Made by a program: the position numbers and the translations under genes. Below are positions 36,862-45,132 of a DNA stretch of 64,000 nucleotides, piece after piece; the stretch's first letter is position 1; each line of letters starts with the position of its first letter. The stretch comes from Caballeronia sp. SL2Y3 (GTDB lineage Bacteria > Pseudomonadota > Gammaproteobacteria > Burkholderiales > Burkholderiaceae): the NCBI RefSeq assembly GCF_022879575.1, contig NZ_CP084262.1, positions 685,982 through 749,981 on the forward strand, read 5' to 3'. Under the pieces are notes generated by a model, which saw nothing but the letters and a program-made list of their open reading frames with translations, ran no database searches and was not told the DNA's origin.

Positions 36862-37739
36862 GCTTTCCTCGCAACGGTCGCCAATTGCCGCAAACGTCGC
36901 GCGAGTGCGCGCGACACGACCAGCGTCGGCGCATGGTTCGATTCCGACGCCGCCGCGCTTTCGCGCAAGAAGAGCGCGCATTCCCGCGCGACGACTTCGC
37001 GCTCGTTATCCGATGTGATCATGTGGTATGAATCGTCGAGCCAGATCGTGCGGAGGAACGACGCCCCGACGTTCTTGCCGACGAAGCGCGCGTTATGCGG
37101 GCTCGACGTCTCGTCGTCGATGGCGTGAATGATGAGGCAGTCCGTCGTGATGCCCTTGAGCTCCTTGCGCACCGCGTGAGCGAGGCGGCTCGCTTCGTGC
37201 AGCGCCGGCATGGCGATGGACGCGGGACCGACTTCGCTGATCTGATTCTTCTGCATCGCCCGCGCGATCTTCGAGCGCAACGCCTCGTTGCGCAAGCCGT
37301 ACGGCTCCTCTTCGCGATAGCGGTAGCGCGAGCGCAACGGCGTGTAGTACAGGTAGTTCAGCAGGAAGCGGTACCACGGTATCGCCCAGCCGTCGTAGTC
37401 GAGCGTGACCGACAGCAGCAACAAGGCGCGCGCGTCCGGGCGTCGTTGCGCGACGGCGGCTGCGAGCGTCGCGCCCATCGAGAGCCCGCATACGGAGACG
37501 TGGCGATAGCGCGCCGCGAGCGCGTCGAATTCCTGAACGGCCGCGTCGATCCACCGTTCCATCGTTTCGTGCCCGGTGCCCGCGCTGTATCCGCGCAGTT
37601 CCGGCGTATGCGTCGCGAAACCTTCATCGGCGAGAAAGCGCGCGAGGAAACGCAGTTCGAGCGGCGAACTGGAAAGGCCGTGCAAAAGCAGAACGGCGTG
37701 ATCGTGGCCGTGTGCCGGCGAGAACTCGGGCGTCTTCAT
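36858..37739 (-). CDS. Alpha/beta hydrolase (carboxylesterase/lysophospholipase-like)
   Basis: A 293-residue cytosolic hydrolase started at ATG 37739. It has the oxyanion strand 'HAVLLLHGLSSSPLELRFLA', nucleophile elbow 'VCGLSMGATLAAAV' (Ser near residue 98), the acid region 'LIIHAIDDETSSPHNA' and the catalytic His in 'LDDSYHMITSD', resembling Est30/YvaK-type carboxylesterases. The start is 2 bases from the stop of the DUF4118 gene upstream and its stop overlaps the MipA start (ATGA), so three genes form one operon with translational coupling. Confidence 0.9.
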   Translation of the reverse strand: MKTPEFSPAHGHDHAVLLLHGLSSSPLELRFLARFLADEGFATHTPELRGYSAGTGHETMERWIDAAVQEFDALAARYRHVSVCGLSMGATLAAAVAQRRPDARALLLLSVTLDYDGWAIPWYRFLLNYLYYTPLRSRYRYREEEPYGLRNEALRSKIARAMQKNQISEVGPASIAMPALHEASRLAHAVRKELKGITTDCLIIHAIDDETSSPHNARFVGKNVGASFLRTIWLDDSYHMITSDNEREVVARECALFLRESAAASESNHAPTLVVSRALARRLRQLATVARKA

Positions 37740-37741
37740 AG

Positions 37742-38542
37742 TCAGTCTTCGGCTCGCAGGATCAGGAAGTCGCCCGACGGCGTGACGAAGCGCTCGCACA
37801 CGCACTCGACGGGTTGCCAGTCGTCGCGGCCGCCGGACCGGAAACGGATTCGGTGATGCCCCGGCGTCAGGCGAACGCTTACGCGCGCGAGGTCCTCTTC
37901 ATGCGCCTCGGCATGCTTCGTACCGAACGCGATGCCCGAGCCGAACGATGTGTCGTCGATGACGCCATTGCGCGTAGCGGTCGCGGCCGCCGCCACCAGG
38001 CTGCCGGGCGACACGCCGTTCGCCGGGTCCAGCGCCTTGATGACGACGAGCGAGCGATTGTATTGCGCGATGTGATGCAGCATGCGATGCATCTCGTCCG
38101 TGGCGCGACGCGCGATGAGCCGCTCGTTGTCGTGACGCAGCAGCATTTCGTAGCGCGACTGCGCGACCGCCGCGAGCAACTCCGCGCGATACTGCGCGCG
38201 TCGCAAGCGCTCGATCAGCGTGATGACGACGATCGTGATGAGCGGATAGGAGATGAGGAGCCGGAGGTCGGATGCGTCGATGACGTCGATGCGGCCGTAG
38301 GGCGGGACGAACAGATAGTCGGCGATCACGAGTCCCGCCAACATCACGAACGAGGCGGGCGCAAGGCCGCAGTAATACTGAACGAGCGCCGCAGCGATCA
38401 GGAAGGCCGCGCCCGGCATGACGGGGCCGAGCAACGGGTGCAGCATCGTTCTGATGACGCCGGCGGCAAAAAGTGCTGCTCCGGCGATGAGCCACCTCTT
38501 TGCTCCGCGCGGCGCCCACCGTTTGGAGTTTTTGATTTGCAT
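37742..38542 (-). CDS. DUF4118-domain membrane protein without kinase domain
   Basis: A 266-residue protein started at ATG 38542. Three or four helices (about residues 16-105) include 'AFLIAAALVQYYCGLAPASF' and 'LVIADYLFVPPYGRIDVIDA', the arrangement of the KdpD-type DUF4118 membrane domain. The following segment, with 'QYRAELLAAVAQSRYEMLLR', is a helical linker as in histidine kinases. No H-box or ATPase domain follows; instead there is a soluble C-terminal part of unknown type ending 'GDFLILRAED'. It may be a stand-alone membrane sensor or adaptor. First gene of the operon with the hydrolase and MipA. Confidence 0.8.
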   Translation of the reverse strand: MQIKNSKRWAPRGAKRWLIAGAALFAAGVIRTMLHPLLGPVMPGAAFLIAAALVQYYCGLAPASFVMLAGLVIADYLFVPPYGRIDVIDASDLRLLISYPLITIVVITLIERLRRAQYRAELLAAVAQSRYEMLLRHDNERLIARRATDEMHRMLHHIAQYNRSLVVIKALDPANGVSPGSLVAAAATATRNGVIDDTSFGSGIAFGTKHAEAHEEDLARVSVRLTPGHHRIRFRSGGRDDWQPVECVCERFVTPSGDFLILRAED

Positions 38543-38731
38543 GCGTTCGACGCGATATTGATGTTCTTTGCCCGGCACGGGCGATAAAGCGGGACGCTTG
38601 CCGCGCAGTCAGTTCGAGAGCGGTGCGTAGTATCGTGCGATTATAGGGTTCTTGTTGATCGCCGAATTCGCAGAACTGGGGGTGGATCTGACTGCTTATC
38701 GTCGATTAGGACATGCCGAGGCAAGGGCATG

Positions 38732-38757
38732 AAGGCGCGGCCTTGTCGCCGCGCCTT
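38732..38757 (-). terminator. Candidate terminator hairpin downstream of the 38764-39144 gene
   Basis: AAGGCGCGGC and GCCGCGCCTT form a perfect 10-bp stem with a 6-base loop, starting 7 bases after the stop codon of the minus-strand gene. No T tract follows on either strand, so it could be a weak or Rho-assisted terminator or an mRNA-stabilising hairpin. Confidence 0.4.
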
Positions 38758-38763
38758 GCGCCG

Positions 38764-39144
38764 TCATACCATCGGGTCTTCGGTCAGCGCTATGGCGTGA
38801 CGCTTGGCCACGGCAGAAAGCTGGCGCGGCCAGTCTGCGATGTCGCCCTCATCATGCAGATCTTCGAGATCGTGAAGTAGCGCTAACGTTTCCGCCCGAT
38901 AGACGTCGACACCGGACATCGCCAGCGCGCGCAATAGCGGACCGTCTTGCCCCGTCTTGTAATAGCCGATTCCGAGGCCTTCCAGCGGATGACCGTAATG
39001 CGCGTCATCGATCAGGATGCCGATTGCACATCGGCGGCCGTCTTGCCCGCGCAGACGGCATGTTCCGTCGTCATCCACGGAAAGCGCCTGCTGCGCAAGC
39101 AGATGCGACCGCACCGTCTGGAAGATTTCCGTAAGGTCTTTCAT
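38764..39144 (-). CDS. Hypothetical protein of the 'CAIG' small-protein family, 126 aa
   Basis: Function unknown. The sequence 'GTCRLRGQDGRRCAIGILID' followed by a His/Gly-containing 'DAHYGHPLEGLGIGYY' resembles a pattern common in small proteins of phages and genomes ('CRY...G.RCAIGCLIPD.LY...MEG'). The C-terminal part is helical and acidic ('ETLALLHDLEDLHDEGD', 'QLSAVAKRHAIAL'). It is paralogous to the gene 19 bases upstream (39164-39586): both share the order Cys-Arg-Cys-x-(I/V)-G-x-L, then a hydrophobic helix, a 'LxxLHD' helix and a C-terminal 'LxxIAxxxxL' helix. Likely one transcript. Confidence 0.7.
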   Translation of the reverse strand: MKDLTEIFQTVRSHLLAQQALSVDDDGTCRLRGQDGRRCAIGILIDDAHYGHPLEGLGIGYYKTGQDGPLLRALAMSGVDVYRAETLALLHDLEDLHDEGDIADWPRQLSAVAKRHAIALTEDPMV

Positions 39145-39163
39145 GATGCGTTGCCCGGATTCG

Positions 39164-39586
39164 CTAGGCGGCGCGCTGCAACCGTTCGGCCGACAAGCCG
39201 AACTGGCGCGCGATGGAGCGCAGGCGGTCTTCCCACTCCCAGATGCCGAAAACGTCGTGCACGTTTTGCAAGCAGCTCAACAACTCCACGGTTTCCTGGG
39301 AGAACACGTTGATTCTTGCGCGCAGCAGCGCCTTCCTGAGTGCGGCGACGCCCACATCCATATAAGCCGGCACCCGCGTCGGGTCCGCGAGAATGAAGCG
39401 CACCGGCACGCCTTCCATGGCAGTGCGATAGTCGCCCGGCCGCACCAACGCGCCAACGGGGCAGCCACCGCACCGTCCTCGATAAGCACCGCCTCCGCGC
39501 GGCAGCAGCGAAGCCGACCCTTGCGCGAAAAGGTGCTCGATGCTTCGTTCAAAGATTTCCTGATGAGAGAGAAACGTTTGCGACAT
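39164..39586 (-). CDS. Hypothetical protein of the 'CAIG' small-protein family, 140 aa
   Basis: Function unknown; paralogue of the following gene. 'AYRGRCGGCPVGALVRPGDY' aligns with the Cys-rich 'RRCAIGILID' core of its neighbour but carries an extra Cys (CGGCPVG), making a CxxC that could bind metal. The C-terminus 'ETVELLSCLQNVHDVFGIWE' and 'WEDRLRSIARQFGL' matches the neighbour's terminal helices. No signal peptide or membrane segment. Confidence 0.7.
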   Translation of the reverse strand: MSQTFLSHQEIFERSIEHLFAQGSASLLPRGGGAYRGRCGGCPVGALVRPGDYRTAMEGVPVRFILADPTRVPAYMDVGVAALRKALLRARINVFSQETVELLSCLQNVHDVFGIWEWEDRLRSIARQFGLSAERLQRAA

Positions 39587-39903
39587 GGTGTGCTCCGACG
39601 AGAGGTGGTGACTGAGTATCGTCGGAAGGAACGGCTCCGCGCATTGATGAAAACCCTGTTTTACCGATGATCGCGTGCATGACCGGCACGATTTACTCGT
39701 TCGCGCGTCCTTTCACCACCGAAACGGACAACTCCCCACTTAACTAAACGGGTAGGCAGCCGATAAGAGTGTTCGGAGATAAGCCGTTTTCCACAAGTGG
39801 TCTTCGGCGGTCGGGCGAGTCAGGTGCGTATTCGATGCAGCATTCGCATTGACCGCATCGCAACGCGCACCACTACAAGAGATATGGCATTCGGCAAGTG
39901 GCA
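39587..39903. other. Intergenic region (317 bp)
   Basis: Divergent spacer between the small-protein pair and the GGDEF/EAL gene. Its frames are short and broken and composition is less GC-rich. It carries a candidate sigma-28-type promoter at 39740-39766, pointing to the GGDEF/EAL gene; nothing else was recognised. Confidence 0.6.
39740..39766 (+). promoter_or_regulatory. Candidate sigma-28 (FliA) promoter
   Basis: An exact GCCGATAA (39759-39766), the FliA -10 consensus, lies 15 bases after TTAA (39740-39743; consensus TAAA). The start codon of the GGDEF/EAL protein is 137 bases downstream. Flagellar control of c-di-GMP genes is common, which raises the prior; the -35 match is only three of four. 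Confidence 0.45.
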
Positions 39904-42660
39904 ATGAAAAAAGACGTGGGGCGGTTCGTGCAGGGCCTTTGGGGCTCTAGAAGAGGCCGGCTTTTCGGAGCGGCCATCTTTCTGTTTGCAGTTGCATCGT
40001 TCGCGGCGCTGACGTGTTACTTCGCCGCGAGATCGCGGTCGCAGCAGGAGGACGCGCTGCGACAAGCGCTCACGGTCAGTTCGCAACTGGAGCTGATCGC
40101 CAATCTGCACATCGACGCGAATGCAGACTTCCTCACGGGCGTCGGCAGCGCGCGGTTCCGGTCGCTCGCCTGGCCGGTGTCGCGTGCCGTCGAAGCCATG
40201 CGCTCTTACGACCTGCTTCAGCGCTTCCTGAGCGACGACGAGGCATCGCTCTATCAACTCTCGACGTTGCGAAGCGATACCAGCCTTTGGGCATCCCAAC
40301 TCGACATGGCCGCGACGAGCGCGCGCGGTCCTGGCGCAAGCCGAAGCGTCGATTCGACGCAACTGGAAAAGGCCAACAAGACGCTTCAGTCGATCATGCA
40401 CGGGCTCTCGGAACTGCAACTGGCGCAGCGGTCGAAGCTCGCAACGATGCAACTCGCGGCGGAAGCACAACTGGTTCGGCAGAAGGTCACGTTCGCCGTC
40501 GCACTCGCCACGGGTTTGATCATGCTCGCGTACGCACTCGTGATCGCGCATCGCGCATCGCTTGCCAGCAGCGCGGCCAGGATCGTTGCGCGTGAAGCAC
40601 ATGACCGCTTCATCGAATACTTCGAGCAGCATCCGCTGGCAATGCTCATCTTCGACATTCATACGGGGCGCGTGCTCACGGCAAACGCAGCGGCGCAGCG
40701 TCAGTACGGAGGCAGTCTCAGCGAGCTGATGCAGATTACCGCCGACGACCTGCGTCCGCCGGAGGACAGACAGCAATTTCGGCAAGACCTCGACACGTAT
40801 GTCGCGTCGGGCGCGCCGGCAGGGTCGGGCGGCGTGCGCAGGCATACGCGCCTCGACGGTCAGATCATTCACGTCGATGTCTCGTACCATTTCCTGAACT
40901 ATGCCGGCCATGAAGCGTGCTTCGTCACGGCCGCCGACGTCAGCGCGCACGAACTGGCAAGACAGGAGTTGAGGATTCGCAGCCGAGCGCTGGATGCGTC
41001 GGACAATGCCGTCGTCCTTCTGCAAGCCACTGCGGGCGAGGACGCTCCGCAAGTGATCTATGCAAACCCCGCCTTCCAGCGGCTGACGGGGCTGTCTGTC
41101 GCGGATGTTCTCGGCAAGGAAGCGGCCGACGTACTGCCCGGAAGCATGAATGACGCCGCTTCGTTCGATGCGACGTCATCGACCCCGGATCGCATGAAAG
41201 CGGCCGCGGTCGTCGAGGGCCGCCGTCGAGACGGATCGCGTTTCTGGGCGCAGCGTCAGATTTCGCCCGTACTCGACGAACATGGCGCAACGACGCACAC
41301 CGTCGCAGTCTTCAGCGACATCTCGGACCGGATCATTGACCAGGAGCGTTTGCAGTTGCAGGCAAGCCTCGATCCGTTGACCGGCTTGCTCAATCGATCC
41401 GCGTTGTACGCACGGTTGACAGAGATGCTCGGCACGGCCTCGAGTTCTGCCGGTCAGATCGCGATCCTGTTCATCGACCTCGATAACTTCAAGGAGATCA
41501 ACGATTCGCTCGGCCATGTGTGCGGCGATGAAGTCATCAAGGAGGTCGCCCGACGATTATCGGGCAGCGTCGGAGAGTCGGACGTGGTCGCGCGTTTCGC
41601 GGGCGATGAGTTCGTCGCGCTGCTGTTCGGTCGTTTGGGCGTCGAAGAACTGATCGGCAGGGCGAAGGCGCTGCATGCCTCAGTGAATGCGAATCTGCGC
41701 GTGGGCGGTGAGTGCGTCGCTTCGAATGCGAGCGCCGGAGTGGCGGTATTTCCCGATCACGCGGTCGACGCCGGCACGCTGATTCGCTACGCCGACGCGG
41801 CGATGTATTACGCGAAGCGTTCCCGCCAAAGCGCGCTCGTGGTCTACGACGAGTCGATTGCGACTGCCGACGCAGAGCGTGTCGAGCTCACCAAGCATCT
41901 CGGTCGCGCGGTACAGAGCGATGCGTTGCGTCTGGTTTTTCAACCGCGCGTTGCGTTGGGGAGCAGCAAGCCGGTCGCGTACGAAGCGCTGTTGCGGTGG
42001 TTCGACGGTGAGCGCGGACTCATCAGTCCTGCTGTCTTCATACCGCTTGCGGAAGAAAAAGGGCTGATCGTGCCGATAGGCGAGTGGGTGTTCGAACAGG
42101 CATGCCTTCAGGCCAGAGACTGGGCGCGAGACGATCCGGACATCATCGTTTCGATCAACGTGTCGGCCATGCAGTTTCTGCATTCGGACTTCGCGAGCAC
42201 GGTGCAGAGCACGCTTGCGAAGGTCGGCGTCAGTCCGCGCAATATCGAACTCGAAGTGACCGAGAGCGTGTTGATGACGCCGGCCGCGCTCAACGCGCTC
42301 AACGCGATCAGGCGAATGGGCGTATCGATTGCGATCGACGACTTCGGCACGGGCTTCTCGAGCCTCAACTACATTCGAGAGTTCAAGCCCGACTGCATCA
42401 AGCTCGACTTGTCGTTCGTTCAAGGCATCGGTCAGTCGACGATCGACGAGGTCATCGTGAAGGCAGTGCTCGCGATGGCCCATACGTTGGGGATGCGCGT
42501 CGTTGCCGAGGGCGTGGAGACCATCGAGCAATTCGCCTTCCTCGCCGACAACGAATGCGATGAAGTACAGGGCTTCCTGACCGGACGACCGATGCCGGCG
42601 GCGCAAGCGCGGCAGGGTCTGAGCAGGTCCGGGAACGAGGCCGTCGAAGCGTTTGCGTAG
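39904..42660 (+). CDS. Membrane-bound PAS-GGDEF-EAL cyclic-di-GMP enzyme
   Basis: A 918-residue protein (GTG 39898 is an alternative start). TM1 'FGAAIFLFAVASFAALTCYF' (about residues 20-42) and TM2 'FAVALATGLIMLAYALVIAH' (about 200-220) flank a periplasmic sensor. Two PAS domains follow (from 'HDRFIEYFEQHPLAMLIFDI' and 'ALDASDNAVVLLQATA'). The GGDEF domain ('DPLTGLLNRSALYARL') reads AGDEF at its signature ('VVARFAGDEFVALLFG') and the inhibitory-site RxxD is GESD, so product inhibition should be lost. The EAL domain looks catalytically complete: 'YEALLRW', 'EVTESVL', 'IDDFGTGFSSLNYI', 'KLDLSFV' and 'AEGVETIEQ'. It may act mainly as a phosphodiesterase, but AGDEF cyclases can be active. Confidence 0.93.
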   Translation: MKKDVGRFVQGLWGSRRGRLFGAAIFLFAVASFAALTCYFAARSRSQQEDALRQALTVSSQLELIANLHIDANADFLTGVGSARFRSLAWPVSRAVEAMRSYDLLQRFLSDDEASLYQLSTLRSDTSLWASQLDMAATSARGPGASRSVDSTQLEKANKTLQSIMHGLSELQLAQRSKLATMQLAAEAQLVRQKVTFAVALATGLIMLAYALVIAHRASLASSAARIVAREAHDRFIEYFEQHPLAMLIFDIHTGRVLTANAAAQRQYGGSLSELMQITADDLRPPEDRQQFRQDLDTYVASGAPAGSGGVRRHTRLDGQIIHVDVSYHFLNYAGHEACFVTAADVSAHELARQELRIRSRALDASDNAVVLLQATAGEDAPQVIYANPAFQRLTGLSVADVLGKEAADVLPGSMNDAASFDATSSTPDRMKAAAVVEGRRRDGSRFWAQRQISPVLDEHGATTHTVAVFSDISDRIIDQERLQLQASLDPLTGLLNRSALYARLTEMLGTASSSAGQIAILFIDLDNFKEINDSLGHVCGDEVIKEVARRLSGSVGESDVVARFAGDEFVALLFGRLGVEELIGRAKALHASVNANLRVGGECVASNASAGVAVFPDHAVDAGTLIRYADAAMYYAKRSRQSALVVYDESIATADAERVELTKHLGRAVQSDALRLVFQPRVALGSSKPVAYEALLRWFDGERGLISPAVFIPLAEEKGLIVPIGEWVFEQACLQARDWARDDPDIIVSINVSAMQFLHSDFASTVQSTLAKVGVSPRNIELEVTESVLMTPAALNALNAIRRMGVSIAIDDFGTGFSSLNYIREFKPDCIKLDLSFVQGIGQSTIDEVIVKAVLAMAHTLGMRVVAEGVETIEQFAFLADNECDEVQGFLTGRPMPAAQARQGLSRSGNEAVEAFA

Positions 42661-42678
42661 AACCGCTACCGAATACGG

Positions 42679-42978
42679 TCACTCGCGCGGCGCGACGTTT
42701 GCCTTGTTGCCGGCGAGCGGCGCGCCATACCCGCCGTCGTTCGCATTGTTGGGCAGGCCGTTCACCATCTGAGCGCGAGGATCGGCGGGATTCAGGTTCA
42801 ATTCGCCTGCCTGCACGTTGCCGTGCGAAGGGTACTCGCTGCCGAGCGGCGCGTTCGGCATCAGCTTCGGATTGTTGTGAGGCGCACGCATGTCCGTCTC
42901 CGCGCTCGGATGCGACTGCGCCAGAGCGAACGGCGTTGCAACGCACAACGCGGTGAAAAGAAGCACTAGCTGTTTCAT
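42679..42978 (-). CDS. Small secreted hypothetical protein, 99 aa
   Basis: A signal peptide ('LVLLFTALCVATPFALA', cleavage before QSH) is followed by a hydrophilic, Asn/Pro/Gly-rich mature part of about 79 residues without Cys ('NPKLMPNAPLGSEYPSHGNV'). Probably disordered in the periplasm. No family recognised. It converges with the GGDEF/EAL gene, with 18 bases between. Confidence 0.7.
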   Translation of the reverse strand: MKQLVLLFTALCVATPFALAQSHPSAETDMRAPHNNPKLMPNAPLGSEYPSHGNVQAGELNLNPADPRAQMVNGLPNNANDGGYGAPLAGNKANVAPRE

Positions 42979-43313
42979 GACTGGCTCCCGTTGCGCAGTT
43001 CAGTATAGAACTCGGTTGCCAGTCTTCATGGGATACCCATACCGCCGAGCAGACCAGCGTTTGTCGAGACGGTCTTTCGTGCGGCGCAGCAGTATCGAAT
43101 GTGCTTCCTTCGGTCATCTAAGCGCGCATCGGCGATAGTCGAATAGTTCGACCGTGCCAAAAGAAGACTCGTCGTTCGACGATATGTCAGCCCATTCGTG
43201 CGTTCTGACTCTTTTACTTTGCAATACGTCGAAGCCGTTCTATGCTAACGCATACGGTTGCCCGATCGCTTGCTCATTCGGCAATGCCCGCAAATGACAT
43301 AAGAGGTGGAGAC
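42979..43313. other. Intergenic region (335 bp)
   Basis: Divergent spacer between two secreted-protein genes. No supported ORF. It contains a candidate sigma-70 promoter for the rightward gene at 43219-43246 and relatively AT-rich DNA around 43190-43260. Confidence 0.55.
43219..43246 (+). promoter_or_regulatory. Candidate sigma-70 promoter
   Basis: TTGCAA (43219-43224) and TATGCT (43241-43246) are separated by 16 bases, in an AT-rich stretch 68 bases upstream of the secreted-protein gene at 43314. Four of six matches in each box. Confidence 0.35.
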
Positions 43314-43862
43314 ATGCGTGCTTTCGTCGTTTCAGTCTTCTTGCTGCTGCAGCTGACGGCTTCGTTCGCGGGCGAGACGCCCCTCGTGTTCGACGCACAA
43401 GGCAAATTCGTCGGACCACTGGACGATTACGGCGGCCCGGGCGTTTATCTGACCGTCAACGGCGCTATCGCTTTCGTGCCTATCGAGCGTGTGATCGTCT
43501 CGGGCGACGGCGGTCCGCGCACCGTTTATTCGGCCACGCAATTCAGATGGTCGGGTGTGAACGCAGTCGACTTCACTTCGACGGATTGCAGCGGCACGCC
43601 GGTCATCACGCTAACCACAGGCATCCGGCCATCCACCACCATACGGCTAGGCAACGACGTCACGCTATACGTCGCGCCTGCCACTAACTCCGCTCCAATC
43701 GTGATCGGGTCCGTGCGGGCGGGTCCGACCTTTACCTGCACGGCATCGAACGCGCCGGTCACGGAATACGGCTGGCCGACGGAAAGCACCTTCTCGCTGA
43801 CCGGCGCCTATCCGGAGCCGCTCACCGTGCGGATTCCGACCCGGAACACGCCAGCGCAGTGA
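43314..43862 (+). CDS. Secreted hypothetical protein, 182 aa (paralogue A)
   Basis: Start ATG 43314 with GGTGGAG upstream. A signal peptide 'VVSVFLLLQLTASFA' is cleaved before GET. The mature part looks all-beta: 'PLVFDAQGKFVGPLDDYGG', 'VNGAIAFVPIERVIVSGD', 'DCSGTPVITL', 'DVTLYVAPATNSAPIVIGSV' and 'YPEPLTVRIP'. Two Cys (in TDCSG and TFTCTAS) could form a disulfide. No family is recognised. The next gene is a clear paralogue with the same order of motifs; they lie 66 bases apart and may be co-transcribed. Confidence 0.8.
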   Translation: MRAFVVSVFLLLQLTASFAGETPLVFDAQGKFVGPLDDYGGPGVYLTVNGAIAFVPIERVIVSGDGGPRTVYSATQFRWSGVNAVDFTSTDCSGTPVITLTTGIRPSTTIRLGNDVTLYVAPATNSAPIVIGSVRAGPTFTCTASNAPVTEYGWPTESTFSLTGAYPEPLTVRIPTRNTPAQ

Positions 43863-43928
43863 CGCTAGCCGAGGGACTTCGTAAGCGCGTCCCCACTGAA
43901 CGATGACTATGGCCTCGAGGTGCATGCC

Positions 43929-44483
43929 ATGCGCAGAATGATTCTGTTGACGCTGCTGTGCTCTGGCGCAATGACGTCGTTTGCCGATGAAGTCGAACAT
44001 CACCATCATCATCATCGGCACGTACTTCGCGTCTTCGATGCGAACGGGACGGAAGTCGGCGTATTGAAGTATGCGGGAGGCAGCGCGGGTGTCTTCCAGT
44101 CCGTGAACGGGGCGCCGGTCTTCGTGCCGATCATGCGGCGGCAAGTCTCGGGCACCGGCAACAAGATCGTCTATTCGGCAACCGAGTTCATGTGGGGATG
44201 GTATTTCATGAACCAGTTCTATTCGAGCGATTGCAGCGGCGCGCCGCTCATTCCCAGCACCACTGCATCGCGGCCTGCATTCACCGTGCGGAAAGGCTCA
44301 GACGTCACGGTGTATGTCGCGCCCGAGACGAACTCGCAACTCCTGACCGTCTCGTCGTACACGTTGGGCACCAACGGACAATGCCAGCGCTATAGCCCGC
44401 CGCTCACGGCGGCTGGCTGGCCGGTCGAGTCCAGTTGCGTGATTACACAGGAACATCCGGAGCCGTTGACGATTCACTACTGA
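43929..44483 (+). CDS. Secreted hypothetical protein with natural His6 run, 184 aa (paralogue B)
   Basis: Start ATG 43929, eight bases after CGAGG; upstream GTG 43920 is less likely. The signal peptide 'ILLTLLCSGAMTSFA' is cleaved before DEVE, so the mature N-terminus would be DEVE followed by six His (residues 24-29), Arg and His: a strong candidate metal-binding tail. The rest parallels gene A: 'RVFDANGTEVGVLKYAGG', 'VNGAPVFVPIMRRQVSG', 'SDCSGAPLIP', 'DVTVYVAPETNSQLLTVSSY' and 'HPEPLTIHY', with one more Cys pair candidate (GQC and SSC). Function unknown. Confidence 0.82.
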   Translation: MRRMILLTLLCSGAMTSFADEVEHHHHHHRHVLRVFDANGTEVGVLKYAGGSAGVFQSVNGAPVFVPIMRRQVSGTGNKIVYSATEFMWGWYFMNQFYSSDCSGAPLIPSTTASRPAFTVRKGSDVTVYVAPETNSQLLTVSSYTLGTNGQCQRYSPPLTAAGWPVESSCVITQEHPEPLTIHY

Positions 44484-45132
44484 CGCACTCGTGACACCGT
44501 CGCCTCGACCTCGCAAACCGTTAAGGGCGAATGTCGAACGTGTGGGGCAATACTCGCCCGCGGAGTAGGTTGGACGCTGCGTGTGAAATCGCGGTCGGGA
44601 ACAAGCTAGCTTATGCGTTCGTCAGGCGTCGACCGCATTCCAAACCTCTGCATCAGCCATGTCTGCAAGCCAGAAGCAATGGGTGCTCTCAACGTGACGC
44701 CGATCGCCATGCATGACGCGTCTCTGCCTCTAGCGTCGTAGAGGGGATAGCGCCGAAGCCGATGCAGCGTCGACCGCCTTCGTCCCGCATTTACCGAGGG
44801 CGAAAGCAGAACAGTCTGTTCCCTTGGCGCAGGGACGATGCCGGCTGCCGACGCGTCGATACACGGAAAATGTCTCGCAACTCTCGTTCGGCTGCTTACG
44901 GTCGCACCCACAGTTCGGCGGCAATGGTCTGCCGAGTGTGTCGACCCCCGTGCTGCGCGCGGAGGTCGAGCTGCTTGTGTCTCACGGCAGTCCGCAATTC
45001 TTTCGAAGACGTCGGAACTCTAAGGCGCCGAGCATCTGCTGACGCTTCAAGCGCAGACGACCGAAATTGGCCGCAGACTTGTCGATCGCATTCACTGTGG
45101 GAAGACCATGGGCGCCTCGCCGGCACACTACA
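44484..45132. other. Intergenic region (649 bp) without supported gene
   Basis: Lies between paralogue B and the 3' end of the second exoprotein gene. Short ORFs exist on both strands but none has a ribosome-binding site, a recognisable domain or a coding-like third-position GC bias; composition is more even than in the flanking genes. It may be a decayed remnant. No transposase or repeat was seen. Confidence 0.55.

Noticed and set aside
43998..44015. Hexahistidine codons as vector or tag contamination
   Set aside because: The run follows a native signal peptide, uses mixed codons plus Arg-His, and is flanked by genomic paralogues; no vector sequence is present.
44531..45126. Several short ORFs on both strands between paralogue B and the second exoprotein gene
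   Set aside because: No ribosome-binding sites, no homology-like motifs and no coding-type third-position bias.
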